Below, piece by piece: positions 9,111-16,612 of a DNA stretch of 64,000 nt. Origin of the DNA: Rhizobiaceae bacterium MnEN-MB40S (GTDB lineage: Bacteria > Pseudomonadota > Alphaproteobacteria > Rhizobiales > Rhizobiaceae); the NCBI GenBank assembly GCA_024343425.1, contig BRLC01000017.1:124001-188000 (forward strand), given 5' to 3'. A program made the position numbers and the translations under genes. The notes under the pieces are model-generated. The model saw nothing but the letters and a program-made list of their open reading frames with translations. It was not told the origin of the DNA and made no database searches. Position 1 is the stretch's first letter. Each line of letters opens with the position of its first letter.

Positions 9111-9800
9111 ATGGGCATCGCACCGCAAATTACTGTTGTCGAAGACGAAGAAGCGTTGAGTGTTTTGCTCCGGTACAATCTGGAAGCGGAAGGCTACGAT
9201 GTGGACACCGTCTTCCGCGGCGATGAAGCCGAACTGAAACTGCAGGAACGACTGCCCGATCTCCTGATCCTCGACTGGATGCTTCCCGGCCTCTCCGGTA
9301 TCGAACTGTGCCGCCGCTTGCGCGTGCGGCCGGAGTCCGAACGGCTGCCGATTATCATGCTGACGGCGCGCGGCGAGGAAAGCGAGCGCGTGCGCGGACT
9401 TGCAACCGGCGCCGACGATTATGTGGTCAAACCGTTTTCCACGCCGGAACTCATGGCGCGTGTCCGCGCGCTCTTGCGCCGTGCAAAGCCCGAAGCGATT
9501 TCGACGGTGCTCAAGAGCGGCGATATCGAGCTCGACCGCGAAACCCATCGGGTCTATCGCAAGGGTCGCGAAATCAAGCTCGGTCCGACGGAGTTTCGCC
9601 TGCTCGAATTCTTCATGGCGTCGCCGACCCGGGTCTTCTCGCGCTCCCAGTTGCTGGACGGCGTCTGGGGTCATGACATCTATGTCGACGAACGCACGGT
9701 GGACGTCCATGTCGGACGACTGCGCAAGGCGCTCAACCTCGCCAATATGAAAGACGTCATCCGCACTGTCCGCGGCGCCGGCTATTCGCTGGAAAACTGA
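9111..9800 (+). CDS. phoB: Phosphate regulon response regulator PhoB
   Basis: 229-residue OmpR/PhoB-family regulator. The receiver domain (about 1-120) has the acidic pair in VVEDEE, the phospho-acceptor Asp55 in LILDWMLPG, and the conserved Lys in VVKPFS. The C-terminal winged-helix domain includes LGPTEFRLLEFF and the recognition region RTVDVHVGRLRKAL. It is the partner of PhoR, encoded at the other end of the cluster, and should bind the Pho boxes before pstS. A terminator follows at once. Confidence 0.97.
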   Translation: MGIAPQITVVEDEEALSVLLRYNLEAEGYDVDTVFRGDEAELKLQERLPDLLILDWMLPGLSGIELCRRLRVRPESERLPIIMLTARGEESERVRGLATGADDYVVKPFSTPELMARVRALLRRAKPEAISTVLKSGDIELDRETHRVYRKGREIKLGPTEFRLLEFFMASPTRVFSRSQLLDGVWGHDIYVDERTVDVHVGRLRKALNLANMKDVIRTVRGAGYSLEN

Positions 9801-9810
9801 CCGTCCCTCC

Positions 9811-9842
9811 ATGCAGCCGTGCGTTTCGTTGCTGCATTTTTC
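9811..9842 (+). terminator. Rho-independent terminator after phoB
   Basis: ATGCAGC (9811-9817) pairs with GCTGCAT (9831-9837) around a 13-base loop, followed by a T-run to 9841. It starts 11 bases past the phoB stop and closes the pst-phoU-phoB transcript. Confidence 0.75.
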
Positions 9843-9890
9843 GGCTGTTTGTGTTATAATCACGTCTTGGTTTGGGAGGTTTCACTGCCT

Positions 9891-10093
9891 CACCGAAACT
9901 TGGGAGTAGCCAAAAAATCAGATTCCCGAAACAAAGCCAAATCGGGACAGAAGCGGCGAATCCCGAAACAAAGCCAGATGTCTTCAGGTGTTTTCCAGAT
10001 ACCGAAACAATGCCAGATTTTACGGTGAAACACAAAATCCCGAAACAAAGCCAAATCAGGCCGGAAACCGCCAAATCCCGAAACAAAGCCAAC
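9891..10093 (+). repeat. Regular intergenic repeat array, copy A (core CCGAAACAAAGCCA)
   Basis: Five clear units of about 20 bases lie at 9922-9943, 9959-9979, 9999-10018, 10036-10057 and 10074-10093. The consensus is AATCCCGAAACAAAGCCAAA. The CGAAAC core recurs at 9927, 9964, 10003, 10041 and 10079, so the period is 37, 39, 38 and 38. A degenerate unit lies at 9894. The intervening 16-20 bases differ from one another. An AT-rich stretch (about 10123-10175) follows. The array sits in the convergent gap between phoB and gcrA. A second, inverted copy lies at 49286-49404. The repeat can be read as a repetitive peptide, but the units change frame, so it is not coding. Confidence 0.9.
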
Positions 10094-10276
10094 GCGGAAA
10101 AGGGCGGCAATGGACACCGTAATTTGGTTTTTTGCCAATTAAGTAATTGTAATTATTGATAAATATAATTTGCAGGCGCACACGCGTCCACGACGCCGCT
10201 TTTCAGGCGGCATCGGCAAATGCGCGATATTCAGCAATGCTGTGTTGGAATTGCGAGTCTGCGAGACCCGGATCGA

Positions 10277-10795
10277 TCAGCCCTTCGACCGGCGGCGGTC
10301 AGCGGCTGGCTGAAAGGCCAGTTTGGAATGATAGGAGCAGTACGGGCCCGACTCCTCGCAGTCGCTGCCGCAGAAATAGAAGCCTTCCTGCAGCGGATCG
10401 CCGATCGGCCATTTGCAGGTCCGCTCGGTCAGTTCCGTCAGCACCAGTCTCTTGGATATCGGAACGACAACGTCCTCGACAGGCCTCGTATCCAGATCGG
10501 TCACGGCGTCTGCGATGATATCCGCCTTGAGGGCCGTCGCGCCGCTGGTGCGCATGACCGGGCGCGGACTGGCGGCCCGCGCCGTAAACGAACTGCGGGT
10601 CGCCGTCGTCGTTCTTTTGTTCCGGGAGGCTGAGGATCCGCCGGACTTTGCCCGCCCGGGCAGATTCAGCCGATGCACTTTTCCGATCACAGCGTTGCGG
10701 CTGATGCCGCCAAGCTGGGCCGCAATCTGACTGGCGCTCAGGCCGTCGCCCCACAATTGTTTCAGTTTTTCGACGCGTTCGTCAGTCCAGCTCAT
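10277..10795 (-). CDS. gcrA: Cell-cycle transcriptional regulator GcrA
   Basis: 172 residues. The N-terminus MSWTDERVEKLKQLW and the helix-turn-helix ASQIAAQLGGISRNAVIGKV are the conserved GcrA DNA-binding domain. A basic, poorly conserved linker follows, and the C-terminus has the family motif CKWPIGDP with paired cysteines and PYCSYHSKLAFQP, which contacts RNA polymerase sigma-70. GcrA activates promoters carrying CcrM-methylated GANTC sites during the alphaproteobacterial cell cycle. It is divergent from argD, and the intervening region has a dense GANTC cluster that may make gcrA expression depend on methylation. Confidence 0.95.
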   Translation of the reverse strand: MSWTDERVEKLKQLWGDGLSASQIAAQLGGISRNAVIGKVHRLNLPGRAKSGGSSASRNKRTTTATRSSFTARAASPRPVMRTSGATALKADIIADAVTDLDTRPVEDVVVPISKRLVLTELTERTCKWPIGDPLQEGFYFCGSDCEESGPYCSYHSKLAFQPAADRRRSKG

Positions 10796-10829
10796 GCTTC
10801 ACGCCCCTCGTTCATTGTATTGGGCGGCG

Positions 10830-10979
10830 GAATCCTCCATCATGCGCCGGTATCGCTCCGGCGCCGGAATCCGAGACTTCAGTGAATAGTTCAGGTCCGC
10901 CGCATGCAGTCCAAATTCGCCTTCCTAAGGTAGTGGGCGCGGGACTCGGTGACAAGAGTCCGGCGAATCAAGACGATTC
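10830..10979. promoter_or_regulatory. Cluster of GANTC (CcrM methylation) sites upstream of gcrA
   Basis: GANTC occurs at 10830, 10867, 10943, 10956, 10965 and 10975, six sites in 150 bases, four of them within 37 bases. At random one would expect well under one. The cluster begins 35 bases upstream of the gcrA start codon and lies in the 412-base gcrA/argD divergent gap. It is a plausible methylation-sensitive control region for gcrA. The rest of the gap holds the argD promoter and a hairpin, listed separately. Confidence 0.65.
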
Positions 10980-11068
10980 CTTTTTCAGGTTTTTCCCCAA
11001 CTTGAAGTCAATAGTGGAAATTGACCTGCCTGATTGCGGCGCGCCGCCCGCGTTCGTCATCGAAGTTG

Positions 11069-11097
11069 TTGATTGATGGCGCACCGTCCGGTATAGA
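11069..11097 (+). promoter_or_regulatory. Probable sigma-70 promoter of argD operon
   Basis: TTGATT at 11069-11074 and TATAGA at 11092-11097 are separated by 17 bases. This is the best sigma-70 match between gcrA and argD and predicts initiation at about 11104. The prediction is from sequence only. Confidence 0.45.
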
Positions 11098-11103
11098 AGC
11101 TGG

Positions 11104-11131
11104 AAAGCTGCCGTGGGGCAGCTTTTGTTTT
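11104..11131 (+). terminator. Terminator-like hairpin in the argD leader
   Basis: AAAGCTGCC (11104-11112) pairs perfectly with GGCAGCTTT (11117-11125) around a four-base loop and is followed by TGTTTTT. It has the form of an intrinsic terminator but begins at the predicted transcription start, about 80 bases before the argD start codon. No gene on the plus strand ends just upstream. It could be an attenuator, the end of a small RNA, or a 5' stabilising hairpin. Confidence 0.6.
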
Positions 11132-11207
11132 TGGTCGGTACTGTAATCCGTCAATATCAAAGCCGTTCAGCTAATCTGCGGTGACAGGCGGCAAGGAGTA
11201 GGTTGCG

Positions 11208-12395
11208 ATGTCCCAGACTGCATCGCTGTTTGATACATACAAGCGCATTCCCGTCCGCTTTGAGAAAGGCGACGGCGTGTGGCTTTACGCCGAGGATGGA
11301 TCGAAATATCTCGATTTTGCCGCGGGCATCGCCGTGAACTCGCTTGGCCATTCACATCCGCATCTCGTTTCAGCCTTGAAGGACCAGGCCGACAAGCTGT
11401 GGCACCTTTCCAATATATACGATATTCCCGGTCAGACTCGCCTTGGCGACCGTCTTGTCGAGGCTACCTTCGCCGACAAGGTGTTCTTCACCAATTCCGG
11501 CGCCGAGGCACTGGAATGCTCCATCAAAACCGCGCGGCGCTATCACTTTGAGAACGGCGACGCCGGACGATACAAGATCATCACCTTCGAAGGCGCCTTT
11601 CATGGACGCACGCTGGCGACGATCGCCGCCGGCGGCCAGGAAAAATATCTCGAAGGTTTCGGACCGAAAGCGGAAGGCTTCGTGCAGGTTCCGTTCGCCG
11701 ATCTCGAAGCGGTGAAGGCCGCCATCGACGATGAAACGGCGGCGCTCCTCGTCGAACCGATCCAGGGCGAAGGCGGCATCCGCGTCGCTCCGGAGCAATG
11801 GCTGCGCGATCTGCGCGCGCTGTGCGACGAGCATGGCGTTCTGCTGGCTCTCGACGAGGTCCAGTGCGGCGTCGGCCGCACCGGCAAGCTCTTCGCTTAT
11901 GAGTGGTCCGGGATCACCCCGGACATCGTCGCCATCGCCAAGGGGATCGGCGGCGGGTTTCCCGTCGGCGCCTGCCTTGCCACGGCGGAGGCCGCCAAGG
12001 GTATGGTCGCCGGAACCCACGGCACGACGTTCGGCGGCAATCCGCTTGCGATGGCCGTCGGCAACGCGGTGCTCGACGTCATTCTGGAAGAAGGCTTCCT
12101 TCAGCATGTCGTCGACGTCGGCCTCGTCTTTTCGCAAGGTCTGGCCGCGATCGCCGACGAGTTTCCGGACGTCATCGAGGAAATCCGTGGCCGCGGTCTG
12201 ATGCTGGGGTTGAAAGCCGGGATTCCGAACGGCGAATTGCTGGCCGCGATCCGCGACGAGCACATGCTCGCAGTCCCGGCCGGAGAAAACGTCATCCGCC
12301 TTCTGCCGCCGCTGACCACCACGGTCGAGGAGGCGCGCGAAGGACTGTCACGCCTGGAGGCGGCGGCTCGCAAATTGTCGACGGCCGCGGGCTGA
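11208..12395 (+). CDS. argD: Acetylornithine aminotransferase
   Basis: 395-residue class III PLP-dependent aminotransferase that converts N-acetylglutamate semialdehyde to N-acetylornithine in arginine synthesis. Seen in sequence: [14 protein letters not shown] near 100, the PLP-stacking Asp in [13 protein letters not shown], and the Schiff-base lysine K245 in [21 protein letters not shown] near the C-terminal part is typical of ArgD. The start is supported by AAGGAG eight bases upstream. It heads the argD-argF-hslO operon. Related ornithine or succinylornithine transaminases are similar, but the argF neighbour favours ArgD. Confidence 0.94.
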   Translation: MSQTASLFDTYKRIPVRFEKGDGVWLYAEDGSKYLDFAAGIAVNSLGHSHPHLVSALKDQADKLWHLSNIYDIPGQTRLGDRLVEATFADKVFFTNSGAEALECSIKTARRYHFENGDAGRYKIITFEGAFHGRTLATIAAGGQEKYLEGFGPKAEGFVQVPFADLEAVKAAIDDETAALLVEPIQGEGGIRVAPEQWLRDLRALCDEHGVLLALDEVQCGVGRTGKLFAYEWSGITPDIVAIAKGIGGGFPVGACLATAEAAKGMVAGTHGTTFGGNPLAMAVGNAVLDVILEEGFLQHVVDVGLVFSQGLAAIADEFPDVIEEIRGRGLMLGLKAGIPNGELLAAIRDEHMLAVPAGENVIRLLPPLTTTVEEAREGLSRLEAAARKLSTAAG

Positions 12396-12455
12396 CATAG
12401 TCTAAGGTTACGAGGGACCTTTCCTCGACATGCAACACACGAAATGGAACCCGAC

Positions 12456-13382
12456 ATGGCCTTGAATGGCGAGTTTCGTCATTTCCTAGATCTTTCCGCA
12501 GTGACGTCCGGCGATTTGCGGGCGATCATCGATCATGCCCACACGCGAAAGGCCGACACGCTTGAGGGAACCGCGGACAAGCCCCTCGAAGGCAAGATCC
12601 TGGCGATGATCTTCGAAAAGCCGTCAACGCGCACGCGCGTCTCCTTTGATGTGGGCATGCGTCAGCTGGGCGGAGAGCCGCTTCTTCTGTCAGGACGCGA
12701 AATGCAGCTTGGTCGCGCGGAATCGATCGCTGACACGGCGCGCGTCCTGTCGCGCTACGTCGACGCGATCATGATCCGCACGACCAGTCACGATCGGCTT
12801 CTGGAACTTGCCGAATACGCCACTGTGCCGGTGATCAACGGCCTGACTGACGACACGCATCCCTGCCAGATCATGGCCGATGTCATGACCTTCGAGCAGC
12901 ATCGCGGCGCTATTCAGGGCAAGACGCTGTCCTGGGTGGGAGACGGCAACAATGTGCTGCATTCACTTGTCGAAGGGGCGGCGCGCTTCGGTTATACGAT
13001 GAAAGTCGGCGTTCCCCCGGGGTCCGAGCCGGAAGCCCGTTACATCAAATGGGCGCGCGCCAACGGCGGAACGATCGACCTGACGGCGGATCCTGAAAAG
13101 GCGGTGCAGGGATCCGATTGCGTGATTACCGATACCTGGGTGTCCATGGGGCAGGAGCATCGCGCCCGCGGCCACAATGTCTTCCAGCCCTATCAGGTCA
13201 ACGAGGCGCTGATGGAAAAGGCCGGCGATTACGCCTTGTTCATGCATTGTCTGCCGGCCCATCGCGGCGAAGAGGTGACCGACGGCGTGATCGACGGCCC
13301 CAATTCCGTGGTCTTTGACGAAGCGGAGAACCGTCTTCACGCCCAAAAGGCGATCCTTGCCTGGTGTTTCGGCCGGGTATGA
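12456..13382 (+). CDS. argF: Ornithine carbamoyltransferase
   Basis: Makes citrulline from ornithine and carbamoyl phosphate in the cytoplasm. About 308 residues from the ATG at 12456. An upstream in-frame ATG at 12444 would add four residues. The carbamoyl-phosphate site STRTR is near residue 57, the HPCQ motif is in [11 protein letters not shown], and the ornithine-binding HCLPAHRG is near the C-terminus. It lies 60 bases downstream of argD. Its stop overlaps the hslO start in an ATGA arrangement, so the two are probably translationally coupled. Confidence 0.95.
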   Translation: MALNGEFRHFLDLSAVTSGDLRAIIDHAHTRKADTLEGTADKPLEGKILAMIFEKPSTRTRVSFDVGMRQLGGEPLLLSGREMQLGRAESIADTARVLSRYVDAIMIRTTSHDRLLELAEYATVPVINGLTDDTHPCQIMADVMTFEQHRGAIQGKTLSWVGDGNNVLHSLVEGAARFGYTMKVGVPPGSEPEARYIKWARANGGTIDLTADPEKAVQGSDCVITDTWVSMGQEHRARGHNVFQPYQVNEALMEKAGDYALFMHCLPAHRGEEVTDGVIDGPNSVVFDEAENRLHAQKAILAWCFGRV

Positions 13383-14374
13383 GCGATCAATCCCCACAGC
13401 TGGGCGAAATCGGCCATGCCGGCGACGACATGGTGGTGCCCTTCCAGGCCGAGGGGCTCGACGTGCGCGGCCGCGCCGTGCAGATCGGTCCTTTGCTCAA
13501 CACCATACTTGACCGCCACGACTATCCTGAGCCGGTGGCGCGGCTCCTGGCCGAAACCGTCACGTTGACCGTACTGCTTGGCACGTCCCTGAAATTCGAA
13601 GGCAAACTGATCGTGCAGACCCAGGGCGACGGCCCGGTCGACATGCTGGTGGCCGATTTCACGACCCCTGACAGCATGCGGGCCTATGCCCGCTTTGACG
13701 AGCAGCTTCTGGCGGAGGCGGTTGCGCGTGGCGCGCTCGAGCCGCAGGACCTTCTCGGCAAGGGCATCCTGGCCTTCACCATAGACCAGGGCAAGAGCAT
13801 GCAGCGCTACCAGGGGATCGTCGAACTGAACGGCGCAAGCCTAGAGGAAATCGCCAAGGCCTATTTCCGGCAGTCCGAGCAGATCCCGACCGAAGTCCGT
13901 CTGGCGGCGGCGCAGCTCTATGCGATGGACGACGAAGGCGGACGCACCCATCAATGGCGCGCCGGCGGCGTGGTGGTCCAGTTCCTCCCGGAGTCGCCCG
14001 AACGCATCCGGACCCAGGACCTTCCGGGCGGCGACGTTCCCGACGAACTCGACGATATCTTCGAGACGGAAGAGGACGAGGACTGGCAGGAGGCCCGCGC
14101 TCTGATGGAAACGATCGCGGACGACGAACTGGTCGATCCGCAGGTCAGTTCCGAGCGGCTGCTATACCGGTTGTTTCATGAACGCGGGGTGCGTGTCTTC
14201 GACCCGATCCCGGTCCGCGACAACTGCTCCTGCTCGCGCGAACGCATCAAATCCGTTCTTGAAGGATTTGAGGCGGAAGAGATCGCCGAAAGCATTGAGG
14301 ACGGCAAGATAACCGTCAAATGCGAATTCTGCTCCAAGAGCTACGAATTCGATCCGGACGAAGTAGGTGGCTGA
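13379..14374 (+). CDS. hslO: Redox-regulated chaperone Hsp33
   Basis: 331 residues from the ATG at 13379, which overlaps the argF stop (ATGA). Hsp33 is a cytoplasmic holdase activated by oxidation. The C-terminal zinc redox switch is present as NCSCSRER and [10 protein letters not shown], giving the CXC and CXXC cysteines. An acidic stretch near residues 220-240 ([10 protein letters not shown]) is an insertion seen in rhizobial homologues. The argD-argF-hslO order is common in Hyphomicrobiales. Confidence 0.95.
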   Translation: MSDQSPQLGEIGHAGDDMVVPFQAEGLDVRGRAVQIGPLLNTILDRHDYPEPVARLLAETVTLTVLLGTSLKFEGKLIVQTQGDGPVDMLVADFTTPDSMRAYARFDEQLLAEAVARGALEPQDLLGKGILAFTIDQGKSMQRYQGIVELNGASLEEIAKAYFRQSEQIPTEVRLAAAQLYAMDDEGGRTHQWRAGGVVVQFLPESPERIRTQDLPGGDVPDELDDIFETEEDEDWQEARALMETIADDELVDPQVSSERLLYRLFHERGVRVFDPIPVRDNCSCSRERIKSVLEGFEAEEIAESIEDGKITVKCEFCSKSYEFDPDEVGG

Positions 14375-14463
14375 AGCGAAGCGGTTTCTGTATCGCGGAT
14401 TCTTCGATGGCGACGCCACTAACCGGAAAGCAACCGACTGAAAACGGACGCGGCGTATTGGCG

Positions 14464-14487
14464 AGGGGCCGATGTCGATCGGCCCCT
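14464..14487. terminator. Perfect hairpin between convergent hslO and fasciclin gene
   Basis: A 10-base stem (AGGGGCCGAT with ATCGGCCCCT) closes a GTCG loop, 90 bases past the hslO stop and 14 bases past the fasciclin gene stop on the other strand. Neither side has a T-run, so it may act as a bidirectional transcript end only with help, for example from Rho. Confidence 0.5.
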
Positions 14488-14500
14488 GCGCACATGTGTC

Positions 14501-14986
14501 TTATTCAGGCAGAACGACGGCGTCGATCACGTGAATGACGCCGTTGTCGGCTTCCACGTCAGCGGTGACGACCATCGCTTCGTCCACCTTCACGCCATCG
14601 GTGGCGTCGACAGAGAGCTTTGAACCCTGAACAGTATCGACTTCCATCGACTTGCCGGCGATGTCGCCCGACATGACCTTGCCCGGGATGACGTGATAGG
14701 TCAGGATCGCGACGAGCTTGTCCTTGTTTTCCGGCTTCAGCAGATCTTCGACCGTGCCGGCCGGAAGTTTTGCGAAAGCATCGTCCGTCGGAGCGAAAAC
14801 GGTGAAGGGGCCTTCGCCCTTCAGGGTGTCTACGAGGCCGGCTGCCTCGACGGCGGCGACGAGCGTGTTGAACTGGCCGGCGCCAACCGCCGTGTCGACA
14901 ATATCCGCGGCCTTTGCGGCGATGGACGTAAAGGCGAGCGGGACGATTGCAGTGGCGGCGATGATGGTGTTGCGCAGATTCAGCAT
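14501..14986 (-). CDS. Secreted fasciclin (FAS1) domain protein
   Basis: 161 residues from the ATG at 14986, which has GGAG upstream. A Sec signal peptide (about residues 1-26, ending IAAKA) is followed by one FAS1 domain. The two conserved FAS1 motifs are visible: [11 protein letters not shown] near 60 and the H box [10 protein letters not shown]. The terminus ([12 protein letters not shown]) is also typical. These proteins are adhesion or surface proteins of loosely defined role, located in the periplasm or outside the cell. It stands alone, divergent from the RND efflux genes. Confidence 0.92.
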   Translation of the reverse strand: MLNLRNTIIAATAIVPLAFTSIAAKAADIVDTAVGAGQFNTLVAAVEAAGLVDTLKGEGPFTVFAPTDDAFAKLPAGTVEDLLKPENKDKLVAILTYHVIPGKVMSGDIAGKSMEVDTVQGSKLSVDATDGVKVDEAMVVTADVEADNGVIHVIDAVVLPE

Positions 14987-15244
14987 TTTTATCTCCAGGG
15001 GTTGTGTTGATATACGCTGGTGGGTACGGGGCGCGACGCCGGTTTGGATCATGCGGTAACGCTGATCTCACCGCTTTGTGAGAACAATGGCGCGTTAGGC
15101 TGTTTTCATGACAGGTCGGCCAAATGCGTTACAGACTGATACAAATTTGATTTTGAAGTCCTTTTACGACTGCAATACTGTCGGGGCGTGGAATTGGTTC
15201 GCCCGGGCAGCCCCCGGGTGAGCACGTAGCCAGACAACGAGCCA

Positions 15245-16612
15245 ATGCTGAAATCGCTGGAAGAGCAGGCGGAGAAGTCGCCTACCATCAACGGTGCATC
15301 AGATCCTGCAGCGCCGACGCGTCGCAATGGTCTGCGCATTATCGTGCAGATCGTCCTCATGATCGTAGTGCTCGCCGGCTCGTTCATGCTGATGAACCGC
15401 ATCATCGGTTCGCGGCCCGAGCCGGTGGCCCGCACACCGCGTCCTCCGGTGTATGCTGTCGAGACTGTCACAGCCGTTGCGGCCGACAATCAGCCCGTCC
15501 TGCATCTCTACGGCGAAGTCCAGGCGTCGCGGTCCGTCGAACTCCGGCCGCTCGTCGGCGGCGAGATCGTGACGGTCAATCCGCGGCTGCGCGCCGGCTT
15601 TCACGTCGATCAGGACGTTGTGCTGATCGAGATCGATTCCTTCAGCTACAGCGGCGCGCTCGCCGAAGCGCGGGCCAACCTCGCCAAGGCCAAGGCTGCT
15701 CTCACCGAAACGGAAGCGAATATCCCGGCCGAACGCGAGCAACTCGAGGAAGCCCGGATTCAGCTTGACCTTGCGCGTAGCGACCTTGCCCGCGCCGAAT
15801 CCCTCGTGAAGAACGAGACCATGACTCAGAAGCAGGTCGAGGAGCGCAGGCTCGTCGTCTCCCAGCGCGAGCAGGCGACAAGCCAGCGGCGCAACAATCT
15901 GGTCATCCTGGAGACGCAACGGGTCCAGCAACTCGCCAATGTCGACAGCCTGCAATGGCGCGTCGACGAGGCGGAGCGCAATCTGGAAAACGTCCGCCTG
16001 ACAGCGCCGTTTCGCGGCGTGGTCAGTTCCGCCAATGCGGAGGCCGGACGCAATGTCAGCGTTTCCGATGTCGTCGCAACTATCTATGACGATGAGAACC
16101 TCGAGGTCCGGTTTACCCTTACTGATGCGCAATATGGCCGGATCGTCGCCGATCGCGATCCGTTGATCGGTCGCAGAATCGAGGTGCGCTGGTCGGTCGG
16201 CGAGAACGATTTTCAATATACGGGAACGATCGACCGGATAGCCGCCGAGATCGCCTCGGCGCGCGGCGGCGTGGAAGTCGTCGCCCGTCTCGATCCTGCT
16301 GTCGACGGCGTCCGCATGCGACCGGGCGCTTTTGTCGAGATCAGTGTTCCCGATCGAACCTACGACGGTTCCTTCCGGATTCCCGAAACCGCGCTCTATG
16401 ACGGCGTTTCCGTTTTCGTCGTCCAGGATGGCCGTCTGACGGAGCGCAGCGTCGACGTCGCCGCCTATGACGGAGACGACGTGATCCTGGGGGACGGCGT
16501 TGAGGAGGGCGACGTCGTGCTCGTCACCCACCTGACCCAGGCCGACGAAGGCGTCAGGGTGCGGTTGCCCGGAGAGCGCGCCGACGCCGATGGCGCGGAA
16601 CCGCGACAATGA
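15245..16612 (+). CDS. RND efflux system periplasmic adaptor (membrane fusion protein)
   Basis: 455 residues. An N-terminal membrane anchor at about 31-51 follows a short cytoplasmic tail. The periplasmic part has the two half-lipoyl segments (near residues 90-130 and RLTAPFRGVVSSANAE near 255) flanking a helical hairpin of about 100 residues with coiled-coil character, then a beta-barrel and membrane-proximal region. It should bridge the RND pump encoded next, whose start overlaps this stop (ATGA), to an outer-membrane channel. No outer-membrane gene is nearby, so a shared TolC is inferred. The substrate cannot be told from sequence. Confidence 0.92.
   Translation: MLKSLEEQAEKSPTINGASDPAAPTRRNGLRIIVQIVLMIVVLAGSFMLMNRIIGSRPEPVARTPRPPVYAVETVTAVAADNQPVLHLYGEVQASRSVELRPLVGGEIVTVNPRLRAGFHVDQDVVLIEIDSFSYSGALAEARANLAKAKAALTETEANIPAEREQLEEARIQLDLARSDLARAESLVKNETMTQKQVEERRLVVSQREQATSQRRNNLVILETQRVQQLANVDSLQWRVDEAERNLENVRLTAPFRGVVSSANAEAGRNVSVSDVVATIYDDENLEVRFTLTDAQYGRIVADRDPLIGRRIEVRWSVGENDFQYTGTIDRIAAEIASARGGVEVVARLDPAVDGVRMRPGAFVEISVPDRTYDGSFRIPETALYDGVSVFVVQDGRLTERSVDVAAYDGDDVILGDGVEEGDVVLVTHLTQADEGVRVRLPGERADADGAEPRQ

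Noticed and set aside
9891..10093. CRISPR array
   Set aside because: Units are only about 20 bases, spacers 16-20, units vary, no cas genes or leader with conserved repeats.
9872..10159. Open frame through repeat array A that would encode a repetitive PKQSQ/ETKP-like peptide
   Set aside because: The 37-39-base period is not a multiple of three, so repeats change frame; the initiation site is absent and the same array at 49286-49404 shows no equivalent frame.
10192..10214. Hairpin GACGCCGC/GCGGCATC downstream of gcrA as its terminator
   Set aside because: The outer stem is broken by a mismatch and no T-run follows on the gcrA strand, so I did not list it as a terminator.
10882..11076. Possible 64-codon ORF between gcrA and argD
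   Set aside because: No ribosome site or family similarity; it covers the GANTC cluster and looks like chance.
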